From Aaosphaeria pasadenensis (taxonomy: Eukaryota > Ascomycota > Dothideomycetes > Pleosporales): a stretch of 64,000 nucleotides of DNA. This document shows, one piece after another, positions 46,427 to 56,697 of the stretch (positions are counted from its first letter, which is position 1; every line of letters starts with the position of its first letter). Below the pieces are notes generated by a model. The model saw only the letters and a list, made by a program, of their open reading frames with translations. It did not search any database and was not told the origin of the DNA. The DNA is taken from positions 372,001 to 436,000 of the forward strand of contig JAKLMB010000027.1 in NCBI GenBank assembly GCA_022813625.1, given 5' to 3'. The position numbers were made by a program, and so were the translations under genes.

Positions 46427-46435
46427 TATAAAAAG
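46427..46435 (+). promoter_or_regulatory. TATA box candidate
   Basis: TATAAAAAG about 95 bases upstream of the ATG at 46530, near consensus position for a fungal inducible gene. Confidence 0.5.
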
Positions 46436-46529
46436 TGGCCCGGGTAGGTGATTTCGATTCCTCAGGACAGCACGACAACAACTACAAAACACTGAGACCT
46501 GACATTGACGAGACGAAATCGGAAAAAAT

Positions 46530-47188
46530 ATGTTTGCTATTCTCGCTCCAGTCCTTCTGCTGATACAGGCAGTCCTTTCCGCACCTGTAGAGCAAGTCGC
46601 GGCCGCGGCGACCGTGGGAAAGATCCGCGGCGTCCGCTCTCCAATCTACCACCTCTATCTCCAAGCGGATCCCAAGAACGGTATGCCCTCCCATCACACC
46701 TCGCGCGAAGCATCAAAATCAACCGGACCGAACATGCTAAAAACTACGATCCCCAGCTTCGCACCCTGTGCTTGGTCCCGAAAGTGCGGCAGATGAGTTC
46801 ACGATAGGAGGAACGATTCAGAGCAAGAAGACGAGCCAGTACCTGAATCTTCAGACGGTCAGCACGAGCTACAAGCCTGTCGTGTGGGCGGCCACGGGCG
46901 AGACAACAGCATGGGGCCTTGAAGGCGACACCATCATCACCGTGCAGGGGAGCAGCTATGGAAGGCGTAAGTTCAATCTTCTAGCACTTTCACAATACGT
47001 TGAAAAGAAGTCCCCCTCTCCGTATGTATGAGCTAACAGTGTCTTGTGGAACGCCAGAATTGAATTGGCTGGTCTGCTCAGCTTCGACTTCGGGATACTA
47101 TGATGTCTTTCTGCAAACGGGCAGCGATGTGCCCAGCGGAAAGTCGTGTAGCAATTACCAAACACTGCATTTGCCGTGTTTGTGCTGA
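46530..47188 (+). CDS. Small secreted protein, effector-like, unknown function
   Basis: Exons are 46530-46680, 46757-46966 and 47058-47188, giving 163 aa. A clear signal peptide (MFAILAPVLLLIQAVLSAPV) predicts secretion, with cleavage probably after VLSA. The mature part has a Gly/Thr/Ser-rich core, GGTIQSKKTSQYLNLQ and WAATGETTAWGLEGD, which reads like beta-strands. Four Cys occur, all in the last exon: LVCSAS, GKSCSN and LPCLC. I do not recognise a family. Reasonable interpretations are an effector, a cell-wall protein or a small carbohydrate-active fold. A TATA box lies 95 bp upstream and the gene stands alone in a gene-poor region, as effector genes often do. All junctions are GT-AG. Confidence 0.7.
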
Positions 47189-47648
47189 GAGACGTGCGCC
47201 GTGGTTTTCGTTTGTAGCTCTTGTTTGCCTTCCGATGACAATGAATGAGTTCGTATGTATAGTGCATATCGACGATATCGTGGCGTATATTGTGGCTCGC
47301 ACTGATAGGACCCATTCAGTGAACTCATGATGGCCATGGCTTTCGAACGGTGAAGAGCGTTTGGAAGAGTGACGTGAACGAGTGTTCACCAGTCACCACC
47401 TATCACCACCATGTAATCCAATAACCAACTTACTCAAAATTATCACCTTACCTTCACCTTTTCCACTTTAATTTTCACCTCACCCTTCACAGATAAGGAC
47501 CAGTTTCCCTACACCACCCACCTTCTCCAACATGAACGAAGCGCTTCTTTCAATCCTTATTAACGTAACCTTGAACCATCCTCCGCAAGGCAATATTTCT
47601 CCGTCTTGAAAGATCTGCCGCTGGCCTCGACTCAAGTCAAACATTACC
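47189..47648. other. Intergenic region
   Basis: 3' region of the secreted protein gene and a pyrimidine/CA-rich leader (CACCTTACCTTCACC-like repeats) of the next gene. Confidence 0.5.
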
Positions 47649-48830
47649 ATGGCACCGCAGCAAAAGCCCGGACGCCCAAGCTACCCGTACCATATCACCC
47701 GCACCTACAAATGCGGCCACCCGCCCGAGGGCATCCGCGTCGAGATCTCGGAGGAAGGCCGCCTGCGACATGTAGTACTGGCCCACGCGGAGCCGCGCAC
47801 GGTGGCGGAGAGGCGCGTTTGGCAGACGTGGAGCTTGGTGCGTTGTCGGCGTTGCGCTACGGGACGGGGAGATGATCATGGCCACGGGTTTGATGACAGT
47901 GGTACTGCTCTAGGGGATCTGCGACATAGTGGCAGTGAGGTTCCGATGACGGGTGTCGAGGTGGCGACTTGTCAGGGCAAGAGGGGGGGATGTGGTGATA
48001 GATATGGGGCAGCGTATCCGAGGACGCTGGAGCGGCGCCGGGGTGGGGATACTGGCACTGAGAAAGCAAATGTGCAGCACCACGACAGCGCTGACATAGA
48101 AGAAGAGAAAGATGGTGGGGGAGACGGAGATGGCAGTGATGGCTCTGAAGAAGATATCTCTTCGGGCAATCAGAGAGCTGAGCGAGCATACGAAGACGGC
48201 AATCATGTATTTTCTGCAGCACCATTTTCTCAACAGAGATACATGGAGTTTCAGGATGACGAGGAGCAAAATCCACCGCAACAAAGACTCTCGCAGACCT
48301 CGACTTCTCCTGGACAGGTTCCCCGAAGCAGTACATGGACAGAGGACAACATATCACGAGGTGTCGAGGACGCAAACGAAAGACGAACACCAGATGCAAG
48401 AGCTTCAAATTCCGACCGGGTGATACAACCAGAAGACGAAGATTCAGAAGCGAATATTGAAGATACCAATACGGTCCCACTGCACACTCCAATACCTTTG
48501 ATAGGGCGAGACGCCGCGGGATTCTTCATGTTCCATGAGGCGGCGGAGAGTAGCAGCTCTGACGAATCCTCGCGTATGTCGTCCTGGCCGGTGGCTAGAT
48601 ATAAAAGTATCGATTCGGCACAGATCTTTGCTCAAAGGAAACCAACGATGCTGAAGAAGGCGCTGCTGGGCCGTTTGAAGCTGCGAAAGGACAATGCGGC
48701 CAAGAGGAAGAGTGACGGGGATGAGAGCAGCGAGAAGAACGTGAAGCCTGATGACTATAACGGAGAGGGTCATAGGTCAATGGATGACTTGAAGCTCAAG
48801 CGAGAAACACTTTCATCGAGCTCATCGTAA
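47649..48830 (+). CDS. Hypothetical disordered acidic protein
   Basis: A single open frame of 393 aa; no family recognised. The N-terminal 70 residues look ordered, with Cys/His pairs: YKCGHPPEGI and WSLVRCRRC, giving C-x-H and C-x-x-C, perhaps a small zinc site. The remainder is low-complexity: Gly/Asp/Glu/Ser-rich stretches (GGGDGDGSDGSEEDISS), and a basic C-terminal segment (KKALLGRLKLRKDNAAKRK). There is no signal peptide or TM helix. The start ATGGCACCGCAG follows a C/A-rich leader. The length and absence of stops over 1.2 kb, together with the ordered N-terminus, support a real gene. Confidence 0.7.
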   Translation: MAPQQKPGRPSYPYHITRTYKCGHPPEGIRVEISEEGRLRHVVLAHAEPRTVAERRVWQTWSLVRCRRCATGRGDDHGHGFDDSGTALGDLRHSGSEVPMTGVEVATCQGKRGGCGDRYGAAYPRTLERRRGGDTGTEKANVQHHDSADIEEEKDGGGDGDGSDGSEEDISSGNQRAERAYEDGNHVFSAAPFSQQRYMEFQDDEEQNPPQQRLSQTSTSPGQVPRSSTWTEDNISRGVEDANERRTPDARASNSDRVIQPEDEDSEANIEDTNTVPLHTPIPLIGRDAAGFFMFHEAAESSSSDESSRMSSWPVARYKSIDSAQIFAQRKPTMLKKALLGRLKLRKDNAAKRKSDGDESSEKNVKPDDYNGEGHRSMDDLKLKRETLSSSSS

Positions 48831-49554
48831 GGTTAATCGTATCAACGACTATGAACTTTAGGGCTTGTGGAAGAGTGCTCTATTGTCAATCGGTGACATA
48901 CGGTCTGTACTCAGCTGCACTTCGACGTTTCAGTTATCGATCAGAAGCAGCTATACCCATAAAACAAGTACAGAACACAAAGTCAATACAAGCTCAGCGA
49001 GGGAGTGCAATCAAAACCTCGGAGACATGTTTACAGTATGAGTGTTTAGCTATCCATCTCGGACATGTCGGTGTTGTTGAGTCCACTTCCGATCTCGGAG
49101 ATATTTCCATTCAACCACCCACCAAACCCACCAACGTCATTCCAGACTCGCATTGAGCAATACCTCATCCCACCAGTGCCGGCGCTCGCTCTGTGTAGTC
49201 GTGCCTATCACAGCTTCCAAACGCGCCTTGCCGCCTCGCGAGGGAAGACATGCCGTGGGGTACTATTACAAACTCAAAGTGGAACTTGGTGCTAGAATGT
49301 TTATCCGCGGCCGTTGTTCGTCCAACGGCTTGTGATGGTGGGAAAGTATATATAGAGGCATACCATGAGTAGACCCCGCTCTACAAACGTTTAGCTACTC
49401 CATACAAACAAACACCAGATAAACTTTTTCAATCCAAATAGTACCTAGCCCAACCTTTAACCTTCCCAAGATTAAACAATTCCAAACACAAAAAGGGTTA
49501 CGTTCACTCTATTAAGTCACACCCAGAACAGCAACAATAACAAAAGCGACAACA
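48831..49554. other. Intergenic region, O-methyltransferase promoter
   Basis: No supported gene. It contains the TATA-like element listed separately and an A/C-rich leader. Confidence 0.5.
49347..49355 (+). promoter_or_regulatory. TATA box candidate
   Basis: TATATATAG about 200 bases upstream of the O-methyltransferase ATG; the leader would be relatively long (about 170 bases). Confidence 0.4.
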
Positions 49555-50268
49555 ATGTCAGGACAAGGCCAATCCTACGAGCGCGACGAGCGCTGGACAT
49601 CCGTAGACCAATACTCCTTCTCGCACCTGCACCCCTCCTCCTCCTTCCCTTCCAACGACCACCTCTCCCGCGCGCTCGCATACTCCCAGGAGCAAGGACT
49701 CCCGGACATTGCGGTCTCCCCCTCGCAGGGCAAGTTCTTGAAGCTGCAGGCGCAGATCGCGCGGGCGCGCAATGTGCTCGAGGTCGGCACGCTGGGCGGC
49801 TACTCTACGATCTGGCTAGCGAGCGCTTCGCCAGACGTCCGGGTCGTAAGCGTAGAGGTCGATCCGCATCACGCGGAGGTGGCGCGGGAGAACATTCGGA
49901 GGGCGGGGCTGGAGGAGAGGGTGGACGTGAGGGTCGGGGCTGGTGTGGATGTATTGAAGGCGGTTGCAGAGGAGGTGAAGGAGGGGAAGCTGGGCGCGTT
50001 CGATCTGGTTTTCGTCGATGCGGATAAAGAGAACAATTGGAACTATGTCAATGCGGCGCTGGGGTTCAGTAACAAGGGTGCGGTGGTCATTGTGGATAAT
50101 GTGGTGAGGAAGGGACAGCTGTCGCAGGCGGGTACGGGGGATCCAAGGATCGAGGGTGCGAGGCTGGTGGTGGAGAAGATTGGGGCTGATGAGAGATTGG
50201 ACGGGGTCGTCGTGCAGACGGTCGGTGAGAAGAATTACGATGGGTTTGTGATTGCGGTGGTTAAATGA
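49555..50268 (+). CDS. SAM-dependent O-methyltransferase, CCoAOMT/COMT type
   Basis: An intronless gene of 237 aa. It is a class I methyltransferase of the caffeoyl-CoA/catechol O-methyltransferase family (Methyltransf_3). The SAM-binding motif I is NVLEVGTLGGYSTIWLA (about 73-89) with VSVEVDPHHAEVARENI next. The metal-binding acidic loop is FDLVFVDADKENNWNYV, followed by VVIVDNVVRKGQL, in which D and N coordinate the divalent cation. The C-terminal KNYDGFVIAVVK completes the fold. Likely substrates are vicinal diphenols; the exact one is unknown. It stands apart from the 10-16 kb enzyme cluster. The DUF2470 membrane-protein gene converges on its 3' end. Confidence 0.94.
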   Translation: MSGQGQSYERDERWTSVDQYSFSHLHPSSSFPSNDHLSRALAYSQEQGLPDIAVSPSQGKFLKLQAQIARARNVLEVGTLGGYSTIWLASASPDVRVVSVEVDPHHAEVARENIRRAGLEERVDVRVGAGVDVLKAVAEEVKEGKLGAFDLVFVDADKENNWNYVNAALGFSNKGAVVIVDNVVRKGQLSQAGTGDPRIEGARLVVEKIGADERLDGVVVQTVGEKNYDGFVIAVVK

Positions 50269-50393
50269 GCTTTTGGCCGTCTTGCTAGACTACATATCAT
50301 ATACAATTGCCATTGGTGTCCTTGTATGATTCATTTCCTCCCCACAACGTCGTGTCCACAGATTCAGGAGGCGGGAAACGGCTTCGACAGCAC

Positions 50394-51152
50394 TTAGTGC
50401 TTCTTCGCGGCGGCATCCTTCTCCTTCCTCTTCTCATCGATGAAAGAATTGAATCGCCAAGTGCTCGTGATGCCTTCCACAAAGCAGGTCGCGACCCACG
50501 CCCACCAGATGCCCTGGCCGGGGTTCACGCCATGTTGCTCCAGCCTCGTACCCATGGCGCCAGCCTCAAACCCATGGATGGCAACCATGATCCAGAAGAT
50601 CCAACCCCTCGCCGACAGGAGGAACGCAGTGAACTCCGGATAGTTGTGCAGGAAAAGGTCGTACGGAAGCCCACCGGGACGGAGGAAGCTTGCGGTCGAG
50701 AGTAGGGCATACGTCGAGAAGCACAAAAGCCAATTGATCAGGTGTCCGATCTTGACGTAGGGGGGAATAAACGTGGTCATGGTGACATCGCTGCGGTTGA
50801 GCTTCTTCATGGTTTCCTTATCGAGGGCGACGAGGCGCTCGCGTGCCTCGCTGAGGGACTTCAAGGGTGGGTCGAAGGTAACAGTGGCGGTCTTGGATCC
50901 GCCGGAGTAGCTGAACTTCATCCCGTTGACGTCGATGTCGGTCATCTTTGCGTCGCGGAGCTGCCAGAAGAAGGTTGTGTTCGTCACCTCGATGTATCTT
51001 TGGACCTAGATACTTTGTCAGTACCAGACATAGGCGCGCGGGGGGTTTGGTGCCATTCAGGTTGCGGTTTAACGTACCGAGTCATGGTGATCAGCATTCA
51101 TGTGCTTGATGATGCGATCCCGGGCAGCAGCATCCTTTGAATCTGTAGACAT
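50394..51152 (-). CDS. DUF2470 domain integral membrane protein
   Basis: Exons on the minus strand are 51152-51078 and 51005-50394 (72-bp intron), giving 228 aa. The N-terminal half (about 5-85) is a DUF2470 domain starting with the histidine-rich signature IIKHMNADHHDSV and including VNGMKFSYSGG. DUF2470 is found C-terminal to pyridoxamine-oxidase-like FMN folds in heme-handling proteins, but here it is coupled to a membrane module. The C-terminal half has about three hydrophobic helices (HLINWLLCFSTYALLSTASF, WIFWIMVAIHGFEAGAMG, GIWWAWVATCFVEGITS) and ends in a Lys-rich tail (DEKRKEKDAAAKKH), compatible with ER retention. The combination recurs in fungi, in my recollection; function unknown. 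Confidence 0.86.
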
Positions 51153-52750
51153 GATGAAGGCCCAGTGTACTGTTCTGTACTGTACTTCTCTGCAATAATC
51201 AGGGAGAGTGTTGAGTTTGTGAAGGAGTTGGACCCCTCGAGTTCTGGATCTCGGCTATGGGTATCGTTGGACTTGGAGCTTCCTCATCCGGTTAGTTTCT
51301 CCGCTTGGCCATGGTCCGGATATGGGAGCTCGATAGCACGTGCACTGTTGGATTCCATGTTGAGTATGTACAAGTCAGAGTAGGTACTGTGTAGATAGAA
51401 CAACGACGATGGACCTTCAAGTCTCATTCTATCAAACCAATTGGATTGGATTGTCTTCAATTCAGTAACATGTATAGCGAGTCCGCTAGGTAGTAGTATT
51501 AAGATGTGAAAATATGCCCTCTAGATGCAGTTAGCATTCGATATCAGTGTCCAGTGGCAAAGCCATTCAAGACCACAGAGACCAAGACCATCAAAACTTA
51601 GACCTCGGTCTACATGGTACAATGATAAATAATTGAATCCCTACGCTTGCGACAAAAGAAAACGACCCGTTGCCGAGAGGTATGGTGGAAGTCGGCGTGT
51701 TCGGATAACACCGAAGGGATCTGTTCTTATCGATTAGATGTCATGTGACCAATGAGTACGATGTTAATCAAGCTAATCCACATGCGCCATTATGTGTGAT
51801 TTCTTTGTACCAGAAGATTTGTAGCTGTAATAGTGACGAGGCTGCAGCGGAAATCTGTACTCCTATTGTCTGGATGGATCATGGGATTGTTAGAATTTGG
51901 ACATGAGATTATTCATATCACGTTGTATGCCATCATCGCCATGTAATCCAAAGCTGGAAGAGATTTGGCTTTCTTGAGTTGGCTGAGGTGTCTGGACGAG
52001 AGTGGAAGATGGAAATGATAATGATGCAAGGCGGAGGAATAGTGGTCAGACATGTGGACATATCGAGATCGAAACAGCCCATCCCCCCAGCCACCCCTAG
52101 GCCAAGTTGGAAAGGGAGAGGGAGGGTGGCCAAAAGAAGACGAAAAGTTGGCAAGATGGCATCACCCAAGATCCCAAAAGAGGAGTAGAAGGACGGGTGG
52201 CCACAGTGGTGTGGTGTCAAAGGAGGATCGGAGAGGGGTGGTTTTGGAATGGAATCGACGGGACGACAGACGTTAATGTGATTCTGTGAGGCGATGGATG
52301 TTCATGGGAGAGTTGGACTGGACTGGACTGGTTAGAAAGGTTGGATTTTGGCGCAAAGCGGCGGCAATGACGCGGGTGAACCTTCCGCGGACAAGGACGA
52401 AAGACGAGATGATGGTGTGTGCGTTGCGTGTCGCGTGTGTCGGAACGTTCTCCATGCCGTGCTCCGGCAGATTGATGATGGTGAAGTCGTACAATACGGG
52501 TGTAATAATGGGTAACTTAATGATGGGACTTGGTCAATGATGGTGAGGTTGAGAGAGTTGAGAAAGTTGACAGAGGCAGACTGTAGACATGGTTAGGCGG
52601 AACCTAACCTTGTCAAGTTGTTGCGTCATAGTGCATAGACTCGGGTGGCTCGTGTGCCATGTACGATGCAATACTTGTGTTTTGTTACCAACTCGAGTGC
52701 CACACGTTCGAAGGAACATGGCAAAGCATGGCACGGGGAGACTATGGAGG

Positions 52751-52774
52751 CATGGAAGCATGGAAGCATGGAAC
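52751..52774 (+). repeat. Tandem repeat CATGGAAG x3
   Basis: Three adjacent 8-base units, the third ending AC rather than AG, preceded by a degenerate TATGGAGG unit. Intergenic. Confidence 0.8.
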
Positions 52775-53048
52775 AAGCCCATGTCATGGTCGTTGCACAG
52801 GCAGCTCCTTTTGCAGGGAACGGAAGGGAAAGCAATATTGTAATAATGCAAATGACAATAATGACAGCTCCGACTCCTCACACAAACCGGTTCTCCTCCC
52901 AACTCCTTCCACCTCCACCTCCACCTCCACTACCACCACTACCATAGCAGTAACCGCTCCACTCCACTAATTACTCCTGTTAACGTTTTTGGCCCCGGCT
53001 GCCCTTGTCATCGTTCCAAGTTCCCACATATTTGGCAAAGCTCTCTAC

Positions 53049-53066
53049 CATCATCATCATCATCAT
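53049..53066 (+). repeat. CAT trinucleotide microsatellite
   Basis: (CAT)6 in the long leader upstream of the 53.4-kb gene, followed 35 bases later by ACTATT hexamers. Confidence 0.85.
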
Positions 53067-53359
53067 CACCTCCTGCAACCTTACTACTTTACTTATCACT
53101 ACTATTACTATTACTATTACTCGTACTTGTACTATTACATTACCTTACCTTAACCCCCTCCCCATCCCATCCCATCATCTATCTTCTTCACATCTCCACA
53201 CTTCTCTACCTTACCTACCTACACATACACCATTCTTGCATTTCACCTCCCATCACCACCCATCACATAATTGGCCATCTCCTAGCGCATTACCTCCATC
53301 GATTTCCATTTTTGAAAACATACCCTTCGACGACCATCTAAACCAACCACATCCACGCC

Positions 53360-54058
53360 ATGGCGGACACTGTCGAGGAGACCAAGCAGTCCATTTCTGG
53401 AGAGGGACAGGCCGATGCCAACGCATCCATTGGAGGAAAAGGAAGCGCAGAGAGTTCGAGTAAGAAAACCGAGAAGAAAGCACCCAAGAAGCTGGGCAAC
53501 AAGAAGGCCCAGCAGCAGCCCACACCCGAAGCCACGCCCGCCCCCGAAAGTGATGGTGAAGGAGAGGCTGAACCGGACGACGCAGGAAAGAAAGAGGTCA
53601 ATGGAGGCGCTGAGGAGTCCGAGCCCGAGCCCCAACCTCAAAAATCGCAATCCCGCCGCCGCCAGTCGCGAGGCCGTGGCCGCCGCAACGTACCCGAATC
53701 CGACTCCGAATCCGTGGCGAGGTCAGACGTCTCTGCCTCGGGTGGACGCCGCAACCGCCAGCGCCAGAAGAAGCAGCAGGGCGGGAAGGGCGGCCAGCTC
53801 GGCGGCATCGGCGAGGAGCTCCCTGGAGGAGAACTCGTCGGTGGTGCCACCGACATGGTCCAAAACACCGCTGGCAATGCCGTGAACCAAGTGGGCAACA
53901 CCGCTGGAAAGGCCCTCGGCGGCCTGACGGGAGGCGGCGGCGGTGACGAAGAGGACAGCAAGGGCGAGCAGCTCCGATTGCGATTGGAGCTCAACCTTGA
54001 TATCGAAGTCCAGCTCAAGGCCAAGATCCACGGTGATCTTACTTTGGGATTGCTGTAA
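53360..54058 (+). CDS. Low-complexity protein with alternating hydrophobic C-terminus (paralog A)
   Basis: An unspliced frame of 232 aa. No named family is recognised. The N-terminal 90 residues are Glu/Lys/Ala-rich and disordered, followed by an Arg/Ser segment with RRRQSRGRGRRN and a Gly-rich stretch GGKGGQLGGIGEELPGG. Next is an LEA-like repeat (VQNTAGNAVNQVGNTAGKAL). The last 29 residues (204-232) alternate hydrophobic and polar side chains almost perfectly (LRLRLELNLDIEVQLKAKI), then HGDLTLGLL. The same terminal motif ends the protein at 56.7 kb. The stop codon TAA (54056-54058) is contained within a perfect donor GTAAGT (54055-54060), so a spliced form with a different C-terminus is possible. 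The long C/T-rich leader suggests strong or regulated expression. Confidence 0.75.
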   Translation: MADTVEETKQSISGEGQADANASIGGKGSAESSSKKTEKKAPKKLGNKKAQQQPTPEATPAPESDGEGEAEPDDAGKKEVNGGAEESEPEPQPQKSQSRRRQSRGRGRRNVPESDSESVARSDVSASGGRRNRQRQKKQQGGKGGQLGGIGEELPGGELVGGATDMVQNTAGNAVNQVGNTAGKALGGLTGGGGGDEEDSKGEQLRLRLELNLDIEVQLKAKIHGDLTLGLL

Positions 54059-54060
54059 GT
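54055..54060 (+). promoter_or_regulatory. GTAAGT splice donor overlapping the stop codon of paralog A
   Basis: The stop codon TAA is read from inside a consensus donor. Candidate acceptors CAG/AAG occur within about 100 bases downstream (near 54136 and 54150). Splicing there would replace the stop and extend the protein by a few to about 15 residues. Could be a 3' UTR intron or a retained intron. Confidence 0.4.
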
Positions 54061-56697
54061 TTTGTTACCCTCGTTCCCTTTCCTCCTTCATGTTCTTCAT
54101 TCATGTTCTTCCTGGGGCTTTTTCCCTTTTGCAAAGAAGAAAGAGCCCAGGCTAGGATGCATATGTACAGATGCACTGACTTGCGGCAGTAACTAAATGT
54201 TTTCCCTTCCCGCGCTCTCCGCGACGAGACGAATTTCCTACATCACTATAACTATTCCCGCTTTCTACTTCTACTACTGCTACGACGATGATGATGCCAG
54301 AGAGAAGATCTAATCTTTTGTTTGCTACTTGTTCTTTCGAGGGGGGAGGAGTTGTTGAAGTTGTCGCTGCTGTTGATGCTTGTTAATTTTTCTTCTTCTC
54401 TTGGATGAGACGGAAGTGGATTGAACTGGCTGGCGTTTTGATCTCATAGGGGGTGTTGTGTGTAATGAGATGAATAACCAAACCCATTGCATGTGAGATA
54501 GAAAACCATGTAAACCATGTATACTCTATGTTCTTTTCCCACTCTGCTTTCAACGTGCATATGTTTGTGACGGCTACCATGGTGATTCTATGATTCGACT
54601 TGTCGACTTGTCGACCTGTACACTGTCTGTCTTCAACGTTGACTTCGTACTAGTTGAACAAATTCCAACTTTTTTTTTCCTGCCAACGACAGTGACGCAC
54701 CCGGAAGCTCCAAACGAGAAAGTAATACGGGGCGCGCGGGCGGGGAAGACCGGTGACAGCTCTCCCTGGTCTCTGGTACGAGTAGCTCGGGAGCTATGGC
54801 ACCGTGGCTTGCGACATGTCACCCACCAACCCACCACTGTTCCACCCACCAAACCAAGTCCAAGTATCTACTACCTAGCGCCTAGGTAACTGGTTCATTT
54901 TCTATTTTCCTAGCGAAGCAATCAGTTAATCAATTCGATGGCAATACTATTGCCATCTTGATGTTACATGCGCTCCCAGCATTCGCTGATGTATTGACAA
55001 TGTCTATCAATGAGCCTGGGTGTCGGCATGCCGGAACTTGGAGTTCCCTTTTCATCCATCCTGGCAGCCCTGCCTGCTCTGCTTTCCAGGCATGGGAAGG
55101 AAGATGTGACTATGTGTGACTATGCTAGGCGAAGGAGGAGGAGGAGGCTGGAGGAGGCGAAACGGTCCAGGGCGGCTGCCAACTTTTTCTGTCAACGTGC
55201 CGCGTAAGTGTCTAGGAGGGTTTTTTATTTGCCCCAGAAATAATTATATGGGTGCATGCAAAGCAAACCAGTGGTAGTACATGTGTGTAAGTACACATAG
55301 GTTATGATGGCAGTGGTGGTAGAGTTACCAGTAGTGGCTACCAAGGAGTACCGCATTCGTGCGGTCAAAGGCGGGAAGGGGGGGGTGATGCTCTTGGTCT
55401 TGGTCTCGTCTACTCCCGGGGCAAGGATAATGCGCAAGTAATTCCCCCGTAGTCTCTACGGAAATATTAAAATAAACTTTGTATTGACAGGTATTATTGT
55501 AATATTGGTGGGTACGGAAGGACTCCGAAGATCGTGATGTGATGGATGACAACGTACTGTGTATGTAACTACCTACGAGTAACGCATCGCAACGCAACGC
55601 AACACAACGCAACAGAAAGGCAAAGACCGTTTTCACTACTCGTAAGAGGTGGACTATGATTTAACGTTCCGGGACGGGTGACGATACTGAATGGTCGCTA
55701 CGAGTAGTTTTGCGTAGTTGCGACTAATTAGTTACTGGGCCAGACCAGCCAGAGCGAATTGTTCATTGCTCGTTGCTCCACTTCCACCACCCACTTCTGC
55801 TCCCGTTTTCCCATGTTCCATGTTCCATTTGTGATTATCATTGTCATTGTCTCGTCTATCCAGGTTTCAAGTCCAAGCTCCCTTGTGATAATGACGTCAA
55901 CCCTCACATCGTCGATGTCGAGTTTAACCAAGAGGGAGGAGGGGGCAAAAGGATACGAGCTGACCCAATCACCCGTTATTATCCCATCATGGTTCGGGGA
56001 TGCGCATAACTACGATGGGGATGGGGTAATGAAACAAGGATGCATCGCGGCTACACTAGATCCCAAACAATGCCTCTCATGGATGGATATGCTATCCTCC
56101 ATGCCATCTTCCGTGCTATCCTGTTACTTTTCCATTAACACATCATGCTATTCCGTCCTATTCCACTCCAACCTCCCACGTAATTAATCCTTGCCCCATC
56201 CTGTCTCCGTCGTAATGTCCCATGTAGTGACTTACGCACATGTACTCCTCCCCGCTCTTCCACAGTCCGCCGATGAGATGATGATGCATCAATCCTGTTT
56301 TTCAACTGGCTGAAGCGCTCGACCTTGGTAGTCACCCACTTCTACTGACTGTCTACTAGGTATCTAGCCCCTGCTTAACCGTTTACTATCTTAGTACCTC
56401 ATCCTACCTGTCCCATCTTCCTGGTCTCCGTACTGATCCTGTCTGATCCTGTATCTTGTCTGGTCTTGTTCAGTCCTCGCAGTCTACTACTACCAGTGCT
56501 CTCCTCCACCTCTCGACCATCCATTCATCCACTCTCCTTATTACAACCACTACCACTGCCACTACTACTCATACTACTACCAACAACTACATCCCAAGTC
56601 TCGTCACATCTCCTACCATCCACTTTAGTTCCAACCATCCTCACATTCGTAGTCCTCGCCATACACATCATACACACAGACAACCACCACCGCCATC
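54059..56697. other. Intergenic region between the two paralogs
   Basis: About 2.6 kb. No supported gene; frames near 55.0, 55.3-55.6 and 55.8-56.2 kb lack ATG support or family features. There is a pentamer repeat near 55.6 kb. The last 250 bases are a CTA/CA-rich leader similar in style to that of paralog A. Confidence 0.5.
55586..55615 (+). repeat. Pentamer repeat AACGC
   Basis: About five adjacent units of AACGC with two imperfect copies. Intergenic. Confidence 0.75.

Larger units (their letters stand above)
43643..46529. other. Long gene-poor region
   Basis: About 2.9 kb without a supported protein gene. It contains a 16-bp perfect palindrome (separate entry), a short 35-codon frame at 44414-44520, a 135-codon frame on the minus strand (44557-44964) with no recognisable features, and the promoter of the small secreted protein. 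An undetected lncRNA or decayed gene is possible but not shown. Confidence 0.5.
51153..53359. other. Long intergenic region with simple repeats
   Basis: About 2.2 kb with no supported gene. It includes an 8-bp tandem repeat at 52751-52774 (CATGGAAG x3), CAT trinucleotides at 53049-53066 and ACTATT hexamers from 53101. The last 500 bases are a C/T/A-rich leader of the 53.4-kb gene. Confidence 0.5.

Noticed and set aside
47857..48492. 211-codon minus-strand frame antisense to the 47.6-kb gene
   Set aside because: Low-complexity antisense shadow of the plus-strand gene, which has the better start and ordered N-terminus.
55759..56187. 142-codon frame beginning with hydrophobic residues between the paralogs
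   Set aside because: No ATG at its start and no consistent signal-peptide plus mature domain; probably chance.
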